A DNA stretch of 48,117 nucleotides, from the NCBI GenBank assembly GCA_017447815.1, contig JAFSMS010000043.1, positions 1-48,117 of the forward strand, read 5' to 3'. The stretch is from Bacteroidales bacterium (GTDB taxonomy: Bacteria; Bacteroidota; Bacteroidia; Bacteroidales; UBA932). Shown piece by piece: positions 8,808 to 17,923 of this stretch; position 1 is the stretch's first letter, and each line of letters starts with the position of its first letter. Below the pieces are notes generated by a model. It saw nothing but the letters and a program-made list of their open reading frames with translations. It did no database searches and had not been told where the DNA came from. A program made the translations under genes and the position numbers.

Positions 8808-9833
8808 TTAACGCATGAGGAAGGAGTAGTTCTCGGTGTTCTTGAGGGCGATGCAAGTGCCGCGTGCCACGGCGCGAAGCGGGTCTTCGGCCACGTGGAA
8901 CGGGATGTTCACCTTTTCGGCAAGGCGTTTGTCCAGACCGCGCAGGAGCGCGCCGCCGCCGCTCAGGAAAATACCGTTTTCCACGATGTCCGAGTACAGT
9001 TCCGGCGGGGTTTGCTCCAGCACCTGCTGGATGGAGGCCTCCAGGCGGGCGATGGACTTGTCCAGGCAGTGGGCGATCTCCTGATAGGGGATCAGGGCCT
9101 CGACCGGGTGGCCGGTCATCAGGTTGGGACCGCGGACCAGGAACGGTTCGGGCTCTTCCCCGTCCAGGTTGGGAATGACGGCACCCACGGCGATCTTGAT
9201 TTTTTCGGCCGTGGTTTCACCCACCTTGATCACGTGCTGCTGGCGGAGGTAGTTCTGGATGTCGGCGGTGAATACGTCACCGGCGACGCGGATGGATTCC
9301 TGCTGGACGATGCCGCCCAGGGAGATGACGGCGATTTCCGTGGTGCCGCCTCCGATGTCCACCACCATGTTGCCCTTGGGGGCTTCCACATCCAGGCCGA
9401 TACCCAGGGCGGCCGCCATGGGCTCGTAGATCAGATAGACATCCCGGCCGCCGGCATGCTCGGACGAGTCGCGGACGGCGCGGATTTCCACTTCGGTGGA
9501 GCCGGAAGGGATGCCCACCACCAGTTTGAGGTTGGGGGCGAAGAGGCTGTGGTGACGGGAATTCACCTGCTTGATGAATCCGCGGATCATCATTTCCGCG
9601 GCGTTGAAGTCGGCAATGACGCCGTCCCGGAGCGGACGCACCGTCTTGATGCCGGGATTGGTCTTTTCGTGCATCAACTTGGCCTTCTGGCCCAGGGCAA
9701 TGCACTTGCCGGTATGGTTGTCGATGGCTACGATGGACGGTTCGTCCAGGGCAATCTGGTCATTCTGGAAAATGACGGTGTTGGCGGTCCCCAGGTCGAT
9801 AGCCAGTTCTTGGTTAAGAAAACGAAAAGCCAT
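8808..9833 (-). CDS. mreB: Rod shape-determining actin homologue MreB
   Basis: A 341-residue cytoplasmic actin-like ATPase that forms membrane-bound filaments guiding side-wall synthesis. The phosphate-1 loop (DLGTANTVI, residues 13-21), the phosphate-2 loop (VVDIGGGTTEIAVISL) and the adenosine region (FLSGGGALLRGLDKRL) are intact, and the length is normal. It opens the operon mreB-mreC-mreD-mrdA-rodA. The start codon at 9833 is supported by the conserved opening MAFRFLNQELAIDLGTAN and by the promoter at 9865-9896. Confidence 0.97.
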   Translation of the reverse strand: MAFRFLNQELAIDLGTANTVIFQNDQIALDEPSIVAIDNHTGKCIALGQKAKLMHEKTNPGIKTVRPLRDGVIADFNAAEMMIRGFIKQVNSRHHSLFAPNLKLVVGIPSGSTEVEIRAVRDSSEHAGGRDVYLIYEPMAAALGIGLDVEAPKGNMVVDIGGGTTEIAVISLGGIVQQESIRVAGDVFTADIQNYLRQQHVIKVGETTAEKIKIAVGAVIPNLDGEEPEPFLVRGPNLMTGHPVEALIPYQEIAHCLDKSIARLEASIQQVLEQTPPELYSDIVENGIFLSGGGALLRGLDKRLAEKVNIPFHVAEDPLRAVARGTCIALKNTENYSFLMR

Positions 9834-9864
9834 TATGCTGAATTGTTTTTATTCTAATAACCTC

Positions 9865-9896
9865 CAAAATTACAAAAAATTATTATATTCGCGAAA
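9865..9896 (-). promoter_or_regulatory. Probable promoter of the mre operon
   Basis: The minus strand has TTTC (9893-9896), 20 bases, then TAATTTTG (9865-9872). The second box is a full TAnnTTTG match and the first has one mismatch. It lies in the 76-base divergent gap between mreB and ispD. Confidence 0.55.
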
Positions 9897-9909
9897 AGAA
9901 GTTTGTCGG

Positions 9910-10626
9910 ATGGACGGAAAAAAATATCTGATTGTTTCGGCGGGAGGAACCGGGACCCGGATGGGTTCGGCCCTTCCCAAACAGTTCCTGCTGCTGGACG
10001 GGGTGCCCATTTTGCGTCGAACCATCGAGGTTTTCTTGTCGGCAATCCCTGATATTCAGGTGGTTACCGTGCTGCCGGAGGCCCATGTCGATTACTGGCG
10101 GGACTATTGTATCCGGGAGAATTTCTTTTGTCCGCAGCGCCTGGTCAAGGGAGGCTTTACGCGGTTCCATTCGGTGAAAAATGCGCTGAAGCACGTCCCG
10201 GCCGATGCCGTGGTGGCCGTCCATGACGGCGTGCGTCCGCTTGTCACCCCCGGGAAAATCCGGGAACTTTTCGCCGCCGCCCAGGACGCTCCGGCCGTTA
10301 TCCCCGTACTGCCGGTGACCGATACGCTCAAGGTGATCGACCGGAAAGACGGGAAACTGGTGAGCGCCGGCACGCAGATAGACCGAAGCCGCATTTTCGG
10401 CGCGCAGACCCCGCAGGTTTTCCAGGCGGCATCCCTCAAGGCCGCCTACGGGCAGCAGTTTGACACGCTGTTCACCGACGACGCTTCCGTGGCCGAGCGA
10501 TACGGTATACCGCTCACCTTCGTGGAAGGAGAGCGGTTCAATCTCAAAATCACCACCCCGGAAGACCTGATCCTCGCAAAGGCGATCCTGGAGGCTAGTC
10601 GCGTCCCGTGTATGTCGTCGATTTGA
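9910..10626 (+). CDS. ispD: 2-C-methyl-D-erythritol 4-phosphate cytidylyltransferase
   Basis: A 238-residue nucleotidyltransferase of the non-mevalonate isoprenoid pathway; it joins CTP and methylerythritol phosphate. The CTP-binding loop SAGGTGTRMGSALPKQF (about residues 9-25), the HDGVRPLVT segment near residue 100 and the closing FNLKITTPEDLILA are all characteristic. The reading frame is open much further upstream inside mreB on the other strand, but 9910 gives the family N-terminus (MDGKKYLIVSAGG). Its last 32 bases overlap the 3' end of the convergent Lrp-type gene. Confidence 0.95.
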   Translation: MDGKKYLIVSAGGTGTRMGSALPKQFLLLDGVPILRRTIEVFLSAIPDIQVVTVLPEAHVDYWRDYCIRENFFCPQRLVKGGFTRFHSVKNALKHVPADAVVAVHDGVRPLVTPGKIRELFAAAQDAPAVIPVLPVTDTLKVIDRKDGKLVSAGTQIDRSRIFGAQTPQVFQAASLKAAYGQQFDTLFTDDASVAERYGIPLTFVEGERFNLKITTPEDLILAKAILEASRVPCMSSI

Positions 10627-11089
10627 ATTCTTTCACCCAGACCTGGCGCTCGATGGGCTCGTCCAGGGAAATCATGGTGTCCGTGGACTGGATGTAGGGA
10701 ATCTTCTGGATTGTGTTCAGGAGCACTTCCATGAGGTGGTCATTGTCCAGGCAGTAAAGTTTGGCCAGGATGGCGTATTTGCCGGTTACAAAATGACACT
10801 CCACGATTTCCGGAATCTTTTTCAGGTTGGCGATCACCTCCGGATACTTGGTGGATTCGGACAGGGAAATGCTGACGTAGGCGCATACGTTGAGGCCCAG
10901 GGCCTGCGGCTTCACCTGCAGACGGGACCCTGTAATGACGCCGTTGGCTTCCAGTCTTTTGTACCGCTGATGGATTGCGGCACCGGATACGCCGCACTCC
11001 CTGGCAATCTCCAGAAACGGCATGCGGGCATTCTTTACCAGGAACGAGAGAATTTTCTGGTCGATCTGGTCGATGTGATAAGTTGCCAT
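10595..11089 (-). CDS. Lrp/AsnC-family transcriptional regulator
   Basis: A 164-residue regulator: an N-terminal helix-turn-helix (about residues 5-60, with DQKILSFLVKNARMPFLEIARECGVSGAAIHQRYKRLEANGVI) and a C-terminal RAM domain (about 70-150) that binds amino acids and forms octamers. Family members respond to leucine, asparagine or other amino acids. Which one applies here cannot be read from sequence. A TACATTTG box (11117-11124, minus strand) sits 28 bases upstream of the start and may be its -7 element. The gene runs into the end of ispD by 32 bases. Confidence 0.93.
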   Translation of the reverse strand: MATYHIDQIDQKILSFLVKNARMPFLEIARECGVSGAAIHQRYKRLEANGVITGSRLQVKPQALGLNVCAYVSISLSESTKYPEVIANLKKIPEIVECHFVTGKYAILAKLYCLDNDHLMEVLLNTIQKIPYIQSTDTMISLDEPIERQVWVKEFKSTTYTGRD

Positions 11090-11134
11090 TCGCTTTCAGT
11101 TTTTAACTAACCGATACAAATGTACAATTTTTTT

Positions 11135-13444
11135 TTAATTTTTACGCTTCCCTTTAAATTTTTTTGTAGGGCTCGAAGCGGCGATAATCGCTTGACAGTC
11201 AGCCTCGGTCAAGTTTTCGGCAACGGTCCCTTTGGGTATCTTATAATTAGAAACCCCTTGTTTGATATAGGGGCCGAACCTTCCGTCGATCACTTTGATG
11301 TCTCCGAATTCGGCGATATAGGAAGGCCCTGCAGCGGCTTCTGAGACCGCTTCCCGGACGAGTCCGGTGCATTCCTCCAGGGTCACCTTGAGCGGGTCCA
11401 TTCCCTTGGGAAGTTTCACATTTTTATCTCCGTACTTGAGATAAGGGCCGAACCGGCCGCGCGTAGCCACGATGTCAATCCCGTCCAACTGTCCTACGGT
11501 GCGGGGGAGTTCCAGCAGTTTCAGGGCCTCTTCCAGCGTAAGGGTTTCGATGAGTTGTCCCTTCCCCAGGGAAGTGCTCTGGCGGTTTTCACCCTCGCCC
11601 TTTTGCACGTAGGGGCCGAACTTGCCGAAGGCGGCGATCACCTTCTGTCCGTCCGGCGCGATGCCGATTTCCCGGCTGATCTTGCTGTAGTTGCGGTCGG
11701 CCAGGACTTGCTCCACGTGGGCGTGGAAGGGTTTGTAGAAAGAGGCGATGGTTTCGTTCCACACCTTCCGGCCTTCGGCCACTTCGTCGAAGTCGGCCTC
11801 CACGTTGGCGGTGAAGTCGTAGTCCAGGATGTCGGTGAAATTCTCCACGAGGTAGTCGGTTACGATCAGGCCGATTTCCTGCGGCAGGAGTTTGCCTTTT
11901 TCGGCTCCGGAGACCTCCGTTTTCTGGCTGGTTTTGATGCTGCCGCCCTTGAGCGTCAAGTTGGTGACTTTGAAAGATATCCCTTCCTTGTCTCCCTTGA
12001 CGGCATACCCTCTTCCGCGGGTGAGCGTATCCACCGTGGCCGCATAGGTGGAGGGCCGGCCGATGCCCAGTTCTTCCAGTTTCTTCACCAGCGTGGCTTC
12101 CGAATAGCGGGCCGGCGGCGCCGTATATTTGCACAGGGCCGACACCCCGTTTTCGAGCATCAGGCTTCCGGCGGGAAGGTCCGGCAGCAGGATTTCCTCC
12201 GAGTCCGGTTCTTCCTCGTCACGGCTTTCCAGATACACTTTCATGAAGCCGTCGAACAGGAGTTGGACCGATTGCAGGCCATAGAGTTCGGGCCGTTTGT
12301 CGGAGGCGATCTTGAGGTTGGTGTTCAGCACCCGGCTCTCGGCCATCTGCGAGGCGACCGTCCGCTTCCAGATGAGTTCGTAGAGTTTCTTTTCCTGGGC
12401 GGTGCCTTCTATGGAGACATTCTCGATATAGGTGGGGCGGATGGCTTCGTGGGCTTCCTGTGCCCCCTTGGACTTGGTGCGGTACTGGCGCGGGTGGGAA
12501 TAGGCCTCCCCGAAATTCTCCAGGATGAACTTCTTGGCGGTTCCGAGGGCCAGGGCGGAGAGGTTGGTGGAGTCGGTTCTCATATAGGTAATGAGACCGC
12601 GCTCATACAGCGTCTGGGCCACCCGCATGGTGGTGGAAACCGGGAAATGGAGTTTCCGGGCAGCTTCCTGCTGGAGGGTGGAGGTGGTGAAAGGGGCCGC
12701 AGGGACGCGGACGCCGTCCTTCTTTTCCACGGAACTGACGCGGTAGGTGGCGCCGATGCTGTCCTGAAGGAAGGCGCGCGCCTGGTCTTCCGTGGAGAAG
12801 CGGGTGTCCAGGGTGGCTTTCACTTTGACGGCGGTTCCTTCCGGCTGGAAGGTGGCTTCTACCCGGTAGAACGGTTCCGGGGTGAAGGCCATGATCTCCT
12901 TTTCGCGGTCCACGATCAGGCGGAGGGCGACGCTCTGCACCCGGCCGGCGCTCAGTTTGGGCTGGATTTTCCTCCAGAGGATGGGGGACAGTTCAAAGCC
13001 GACCAGACGGTCCAGCACGCGGCGGGCCTGCTGGGCGTTCACCAGGTTCATGTCGATGCTGCGGGGGTGCTCGATGGCTTCCAGAATGGCGTTTTTCGTA
13101 ATTTCATGGAAGACGATACGGCGGGTCTTGGCCTCGGAAAGGTCCAGTGTCTGAAGCAGATGCCAGGAGATGGCTTCTCCTTCCCGGTCTTCATCGGAGG
13201 CCAGCCAGACGGTGGAAGCGGAATCGGCCAGTTTCTTCAGTTCGGCGACCACCTTTTTCTTTTCGGCCGGAATGACATATTCGGGCGTAAAGCCATGCTC
13301 AACGTCCACGCTCAGTTTATGCTCTTCCAAATCCCGGATATGGCCGATGGATGCCTTGACCAGATAATCCTTTCCCAGATACTGCTGAATGGTTCTCACC
13401 TTGCCGGGAGACTCCACGATCACTAAATTTTTGTTTCCCTCCAT
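11135..13444 (-). CDS. topA: DNA topoisomerase I
   Basis: A 769-residue type IA topoisomerase, which relaxes negative supercoils through a transient 5'-phosphotyrosine link. The Toprim domain opens the protein (NLVIVESPGK, then SDEDREGEAISWHL). The catalytic Tyr is in GLITYMRTDSTNLS. The C-terminus has no zinc ribbons but three topoisomerase C-terminal repeats built around GKFGPYVQKG, GRFGPYLKYG and GRFGPYIKQG, ending in a lysine-rich tail. The frame is open upstream to 14008, but that part lies opposite the PBP1A gene and is not coding; MEGNKNLVIVESPGK at 13444 is the family start. Confidence 0.96.
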   Translation of the reverse strand: MEGNKNLVIVESPGKVRTIQQYLGKDYLVKASIGHIRDLEEHKLSVDVEHGFTPEYVIPAEKKKVVAELKKLADSASTVWLASDEDREGEAISWHLLQTLDLSEAKTRRIVFHEITKNAILEAIEHPRSIDMNLVNAQQARRVLDRLVGFELSPILWRKIQPKLSAGRVQSVALRLIVDREKEIMAFTPEPFYRVEATFQPEGTAVKVKATLDTRFSTEDQARAFLQDSIGATYRVSSVEKKDGVRVPAAPFTTSTLQQEAARKLHFPVSTTMRVAQTLYERGLITYMRTDSTNLSALALGTAKKFILENFGEAYSHPRQYRTKSKGAQEAHEAIRPTYIENVSIEGTAQEKKLYELIWKRTVASQMAESRVLNTNLKIASDKRPELYGLQSVQLLFDGFMKVYLESRDEEEPDSEEILLPDLPAGSLMLENGVSALCKYTAPPARYSEATLVKKLEELGIGRPSTYAATVDTLTRGRGYAVKGDKEGISFKVTNLTLKGGSIKTSQKTEVSGAEKGKLLPQEIGLIVTDYLVENFTDILDYDFTANVEADFDEVAEGRKVWNETIASFYKPFHAHVEQVLADRNYSKISREIGIAPDGQKVIAAFGKFGPYVQKGEGENRQSTSLGKGQLIETLTLEEALKLLELPRTVGQLDGIDIVATRGRFGPYLKYGDKNVKLPKGMDPLKVTLEECTGLVREAVSEAAAGPSYIAEFGDIKVIDGRFGPYIKQGVSNYKIPKGTVAENLTEADCQAIIAASSPTKKFKGKRKN

Positions 13445-13482
13445 ATCGATGCTTTTTAAGGTCCGAGGACCGTAATTTTCTG

Positions 13483-13515
13483 CAAAGTAAAGCAGAATCC
13501 GGGGAATTTTCCAAA
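13483..13515 (-). promoter_or_regulatory. Probable topA promoter
   Basis: On the minus strand TTTG (13512-13515) is followed by 21 bases and TTACTTTG (13483-13490), one base off the consensus second box. It lies 39 bases before the topA start and supports that start over the longer open frame. Confidence 0.6.
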
Positions 13516-13588
13516 TTTTCTGCTTATTTTTGTAAACTGAACTTTGGCCAAGACCTAAGGTCTTGCGCCCACGTGAAATTTTGAAGAC

Positions 13589-15913
13589 ATGACGGACAGT
13601 ACTAAGAAAAAAATAACCAAGTGGTTCTGGATCCTTCTCATCGCTCCGGTGCTGCTTGTGGCGCTGCTGCTCTGCCTCGTGTGGGCTTTCGCAGATATTC
13701 CCTCCATCGAAGAACTGGAAAACCCGGATTCCAAACTGGCCACCCAGGTCATCGCGGAAGAGGGGGAGATCCTTACCACTTATCATATAGAGAACCGTAC
13801 ATACGTCTCCTATGAGGAACTGGCCCCTTCGCTGATCCAGGCCGCCGTCGCTACGGAAGACAAGCGCTTCTACAAACATTCCGGCGTGGACCTCCAGTCG
13901 CTCGGCCGCGTGCTTTTCCGCACCCTCCTGTCGCGGGATTCTTCCCAGGGCGGCGGTTCCACCATCACCCAGCAGCTGGCCAAGACGCTCTATCCCCGCG
14001 TCTCCCATCCGAACAAACTGGAAATGGTTTGGATCAAACTCAAGGAATGGATTACCGCCGTCAAGTTGGAACGCAACTACACCAAGGACGAAATCATGGT
14101 CATGTACCTCAACGCGGTGTTCTTCGGCTCCAATTCCTATGGCATCTCATCGGCCGCCAACCAGTTTTTCGGAAAACGCCCGTCGGAACTCCTCACCGAG
14201 GAAAGCGCCGTGCTGGTGGGCATGGTGAACAAGCCCACCCGCTACAATCCGTCCCTGAACCCCGAACATGCCCTCCGCCGCCGCAATGTGGTACTGGAGC
14301 GCATGGAATCCATGGATTACCTCACCCGCGCGGAATGTGATTCGCTCAAGGCCATTCCCATCACCCTGCACGCCCGCCAGGGAGACCGCACCACCGGCGT
14401 GGGTCCCTATTTCCGGGATATGCTCCGCCGCATCATGAGCGCGGAAAAGCCCAGGAAATCGGCCTATCCCGTCGTGGAGGATTACCAGGCCGACTCCCTT
14501 CTCTGGGCCGACGACCCCCTCTACGGCTGGCTCAACAAGAATACCAAGAGCGACGGCTCCAAGTACGACCTGGACCAGGACGGCCTCCGCATCTATACCA
14601 CCATCAATTACAAGATGCAGCGCTATGCCGAGGAAGCCATCGCCGAACACCTGGGCAAAGACCTCCAGAAGGCATTCTTCCGTGAACTGAAGTACCGCAA
14701 GAACCCGCCGTTCTCTTCCGATACGGAGCCTTCCGTGATCGAGACCACCCTCAAGCAGGCCCGCCGCTGGAGCGACCGCACCCGCATGATGAAGGCCTCC
14801 GGCCACTCGCAGTCGGAGATTGACAAGAGTTTCACCGAGCCGGCCAAGATGCGCGTATTCACCTGGGAGAAGCCCGGCTACCGCGACACGGTAATGACCC
14901 CGGACGATTCCATCCGCTACTACAAGTCCTTCTTCCGGGCCGCATTCATGGCCATCGAGCCGGGAACCGGCCACGTGAAAGCCTATGTGGGCGGTCCCGA
15001 CTACCGTTACTTCAAGTATGACAACGTCCGCCAGGGCCGCCGGCAGGTGGGTTCCACCGTGAAGCCGTTCATCTACACCCTGGCCATGGAATCCGGCATG
15101 ACCCCGTGCGACCCCGTGCGCAACTCCCCGGTGGTCATCGTCGTGAACGGGGACCAGACCTGGACCCCGCAGGACACGCATGCCGACGGCACCATGGTAA
15201 ACCTCACCTGGGGCCTCTCGCACAGTTCCAACTCGGTGGCCGCCTATCTGATGCAGCAGTTGGGCCCGGCCGCCATGGTGTCCATGATGCGCAACATGGG
15301 CATCAGCGGCTATATCGATCCGGTCGCCTCCCTCTGCGTAGGCGCGGCCGATTTGTCCGTCTATGACATGGTGACGGCGTACAACACCTTCCCTTCCGGC
15401 GGCACGTACACCTATCCGCTCTTTGTCACGCGGATCGAAGACAGCGAAGGCAATATCCTGGGCCAGTTCCGGGGCCGCAAGCGGGAAGCCCTTTCCCAGC
15501 GGGCCACCGGAGCCATGATCCAGATGATGCGTGCGGTGGTGGACGGCGGTACCGGCATCCGGCTGCGTCTCAAATACGGCATCAAGGGGGAAGTGGCCGG
15601 CAAGACCGGCACCACCAACGACAACTCCGACGGATGGTTCATCGGCTACACGCCCACCATCACGGCCGGCGTCTGGGTCGGGGCCGAAGACCGCTATGTC
15701 CATTTTTCCAACAACAGCCTGGGCCAGGGAGCCAACATGGCCCTGCCCATCTGGGGCCTCTGGCTGCAGAAGGTGGTGAAGGACGGAACGCTGGGCGTAT
15801 CGGCTTCGGACGTGTTCCCGGAGTCGCTCAAGGGCAATTATTGCGATCCCGGCGCGTCCGGGGAGAACGCAGCCCCGGAAAAGATAGATTTGGAGAATTA
15901 TTATTTCGAATAA
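13589..15913 (+). CDS. Class A penicillin-binding protein 1A (bifunctional)
   Basis: A 774-residue peptidoglycan synthase. It has a cytoplasmic tail and membrane helix (about residues 11-32), then the GT51 glycosyltransferase domain with EDKRFYKHSGVD and GGSTITQQLAKTLYP (about residues 90-140). The transpeptidase domain has STVK (GSTVKPFIY), SSN (SHSSNSVAAYL) and KTGTTNDNSDGWFIGYTP. It polymerises and cross-links lipid II at the outer face of the inner membrane. Ddl follows after 1 base and prmC after that, so the three form an operon. The divergent 144-base gap to topA holds a TATTTTTG box at 13525-13532 that may be its -7 element, though no good -33 box is at the right distance. Confidence 0.95.
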   Translation: MTDSTKKKITKWFWILLIAPVLLVALLLCLVWAFADIPSIEELENPDSKLATQVIAEEGEILTTYHIENRTYVSYEELAPSLIQAAVATEDKRFYKHSGVDLQSLGRVLFRTLLSRDSSQGGGSTITQQLAKTLYPRVSHPNKLEMVWIKLKEWITAVKLERNYTKDEIMVMYLNAVFFGSNSYGISSAANQFFGKRPSELLTEESAVLVGMVNKPTRYNPSLNPEHALRRRNVVLERMESMDYLTRAECDSLKAIPITLHARQGDRTTGVGPYFRDMLRRIMSAEKPRKSAYPVVEDYQADSLLWADDPLYGWLNKNTKSDGSKYDLDQDGLRIYTTINYKMQRYAEEAIAEHLGKDLQKAFFRELKYRKNPPFSSDTEPSVIETTLKQARRWSDRTRMMKASGHSQSEIDKSFTEPAKMRVFTWEKPGYRDTVMTPDDSIRYYKSFFRAAFMAIEPGTGHVKAYVGGPDYRYFKYDNVRQGRRQVGSTVKPFIYTLAMESGMTPCDPVRNSPVVIVVNGDQTWTPQDTHADGTMVNLTWGLSHSSNSVAAYLMQQLGPAAMVSMMRNMGISGYIDPVASLCVGAADLSVYDMVTAYNTFPSGGTYTYPLFVTRIEDSEGNILGQFRGRKREALSQRATGAMIQMMRAVVDGGTGIRLRLKYGIKGEVAGKTGTTNDNSDGWFIGYTPTITAGVWVGAEDRYVHFSNNSLGQGANMALPIWGLWLQKVVKDGTLGVSASDVFPESLKGNYCDPGASGENAAPEKIDLENYYFE

Positions 15914-15914
15914 A

Positions 15915-16934
15915 ATGGCCAAGTATCAATCTGTTGCCGTGATTTACGGCAGTGATTCCTCCGAATGGGAGGTGGCATGCCGCAGTGGAGAATTCACTGC
16001 GTCCCGTATCGATGAGTTCCAGTACGACGTTTATGAGATTTTCGCCCGTTTCGGAAAGTGGAAACTGGTTGCCATGCGAAAAGCCAACTCCATGCGCCAG
16101 GCCTTCCCGGAAGGCGCCCAGCCGGAGGTGGACAAGAGTGACTTCTCCGTCATGGTGCTCGGGGAAAAGATCAAGTTCGACTTCGCCTATATCATGCAGC
16201 ACGGAGCGCCCGGAGAAACCGGCCTCCTGCAGGGCTACCTGGAAATGCTGGGCATCCCGCATTCCAGTTGCAGCGCTTTCGTGACCACGGTGGCTTTCGA
16301 CAAGTATTCCTGCAAGAGTTATCTGCGCACGGCCGATTATGTGAAACTGGCCCCGGATGCCTTTATCCGGGAAGGGGACGATGTGGAAGCCTTCAGCAAA
16401 AAGGCCGTGGAAAAACTGGGCCTGCCCCTTTTCGTGAAACCCACCAGCGCGGGCTCCAGTTTCGGCATCAGCAAGGTGTATAACCCGGAAGACCTTCCGG
16501 CCGCCATCCGCTATGCTTTCACGGAAGGGCCCACCGTCATTGTGGAATCGGCCATCCCGTGCGAACATGAACTCACCTGCGCCGTCTATTTTGACGGGAA
16601 GGAGGTCAGCGCCCTGCCGGTCATCGAAATCCTCTCCGACACGGGCTGGTTCGACTACGACGCCAAGTACAACGGCTTCAGCCGCGAAGTGTGCCCGGCC
16701 GAGATTCCGGACAGTCTCCGGGACCAGATCCAGTCCATCTCCAAGCGCATCTACCGCCACCTGGGCTGCAAGGGCCTGGTGCGGATGGACTACATATCGG
16801 CCCCCGACGGCATCTACTTCCTGGAAGTGAACATTATCCCGGGAATGACCAACGCCTCGCTGGTCCCCAAGATGGTCCGCGCCGCCGGAATCGGCATTAC
16901 GGATTTCCTGACCACGATCATAGAGAATTCATAG
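15915..16934 (+). CDS. ddl: D-alanine--D-alanine ligase
   Basis: A 339-residue ATP-grasp ligase that makes the D-Ala-D-Ala end of the peptidoglycan precursor. The ATP-grasp features are present: FVKPTSAGSSFGISKV, EHELTCAVYFDG, then the metal-binding EVNIIPGMTNASLVPKM. The N-terminal domain is less conserved but of normal length. It begins 1 base after the PBP1A stop and ends 3 bases before prmC. A cell-wall precursor enzyme following a cell-wall polymerase makes functional sense. Confidence 0.95.
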   Translation: MAKYQSVAVIYGSDSSEWEVACRSGEFTASRIDEFQYDVYEIFARFGKWKLVAMRKANSMRQAFPEGAQPEVDKSDFSVMVLGEKIKFDFAYIMQHGAPGETGLLQGYLEMLGIPHSSCSAFVTTVAFDKYSCKSYLRTADYVKLAPDAFIREGDDVEAFSKKAVEKLGLPLFVKPTSAGSSFGISKVYNPEDLPAAIRYAFTEGPTVIVESAIPCEHELTCAVYFDGKEVSALPVIEILSDTGWFDYDAKYNGFSREVCPAEIPDSLRDQIQSISKRIYRHLGCKGLVRMDYISAPDGIYFLEVNIIPGMTNASLVPKMVRAAGIGITDFLTTIIENS

Positions 16935-16937
16935 GGG

Positions 16938-17840
16938 ATGCTGCTGGTAGATTTTCTGAAGAAAGGGATTGCGGCGCTGGAACCTTTGTATCCCACGGCG
17001 GAGGCACGGAACATCGTGCTCATGCTGTGCGAGGAGGTGATCGGCACCAAGAATTACACGCATATCGTAGAGCCGGGCTATCAGATTGACAAGAAGGGGG
17101 AAAAACCGTTGGCCGAGGCGCTTGTGCGCCTGCAGGCGGGAGAGCCCATCCAGTATGTGATCGGCAGCACGGAGTTCTGCGGCAGGCGTTTCCGCGTCAA
17201 TGCCGATGTCCTGATTCCCCGTCCGGAAACGGAACTGCTGGTCCGGGAGGCCATCAAATTGGCCGGCCGTGTCAAGCGGATGCGGGCGGCTTACGGAAAA
17301 TCGGCCGACCCGGTGCGTGTCCTGGACCTCTGCACCGGCTCCGGCAACATCGCCTGGTCGGTGGCCCTGTCGGTCCCGGGCGCCCGTGTCGTGGGCGTGG
17401 ACATTTCGGAAGGGGCCCTTCAGGTGGCCAGGAGCCAGAATTTTTCGGCCGAACTCAAGTCCAGCGGCGCCCTCGCCCCTACTTTTGTCGCGGCCGACGT
17501 CCTGGACCCCGAGCAGGAGTTCAATTACGGCCCCTTCGACCTCATCCTCTCCAATCCCCCCTACATCATGGAGAAGGAGAAGGACCTGATGCGCCGGAAC
17601 GTGCTGGATTACGAGCCGGCCGGGGCGCTTTTTGTCAGTGACGATGATCCGCTGGTCTTTTACCGGGCCATCGCCCGCTGGTCGCACCGCTTCCTTTCTC
17701 CGGAGGGGAAGGGCCTTACGGAGATCAACGAGGTGCTGGGATCGGAAACGGAGGCCGTTTTCCGCGAATCCGGCTTTTCCGAGACATCGCTCGTAACGGA
17801 TTTTTACGACAAAAACCGCTTCGTTTTTTACATGAAATAG
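16938..17840 (+). CDS. prmC: Peptide chain release factor N5-glutamine methyltransferase
   Basis: A 300-residue SAM-dependent methyltransferase that methylates the GGQ glutamine of release factors. The N-terminal helical substrate domain (about residues 1-80) precedes the catalytic domain, which has the RPETELLVREA segment, the SAM loop DLCTGSGNIAWSVAL and the catalytic NPPY motif (LILSNPPYI, about residues 204-212). Three bases separate it from ddl. The gene is closed by an intrinsic terminator that starts at its stop codon. Confidence 0.94.
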   Translation: MLLVDFLKKGIAALEPLYPTAEARNIVLMLCEEVIGTKNYTHIVEPGYQIDKKGEKPLAEALVRLQAGEPIQYVIGSTEFCGRRFRVNADVLIPRPETELLVREAIKLAGRVKRMRAAYGKSADPVRVLDLCTGSGNIAWSVALSVPGARVVGVDISEGALQVARSQNFSAELKSSGALAPTFVAADVLDPEQEFNYGPFDLILSNPPYIMEKEKDLMRRNVLDYEPAGALFVSDDDPLVFYRAIARWSHRFLSPEGKGLTEINEVLGSETEAVFRESGFSETSLVTDFYDKNRFVFYMK

Positions 17841-17870
17841 GCCTCTCGCCCTCGCAGGAGGCCTTTTTTG
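17839..17870 (+). terminator. Intrinsic terminator after prmC
   Basis: AGGCCTC and GAGGCCT pair across a 12-base loop and are followed directly by a T-run. It ends the PBP1A-ddl-prmC operon; the hairpin begins within the prmC stop codon. Confidence 0.85.
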
Positions 17871-17888
17871 AAAATAAACGTTTAAACC

Positions 17889-17919
17889 TTTCTTACACGC
17901 TATCTGTTTCCGTACTTTG
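17889..17919 (+). promoter_or_regulatory. Candidate promoter placed right at a start codon
   Basis: TTTC (17889-17892), 19 bases, then GTACTTTG (17912-17919). The box ends only four bases before the ATG at 17924, so a transcript from it would have almost no 5' untranslated region. The match is imperfect in both boxes. Confidence 0.45.
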
Positions 17920-17923
17920 CACC

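Noticed and set aside
13445-14008. Longer topA reading frame
   Set aside because: The extra N-terminal part overlaps the well-supported start of PBP1A on the other strand and has no Toprim-family sequence; the promoter at 13483-13515 would lie inside it.
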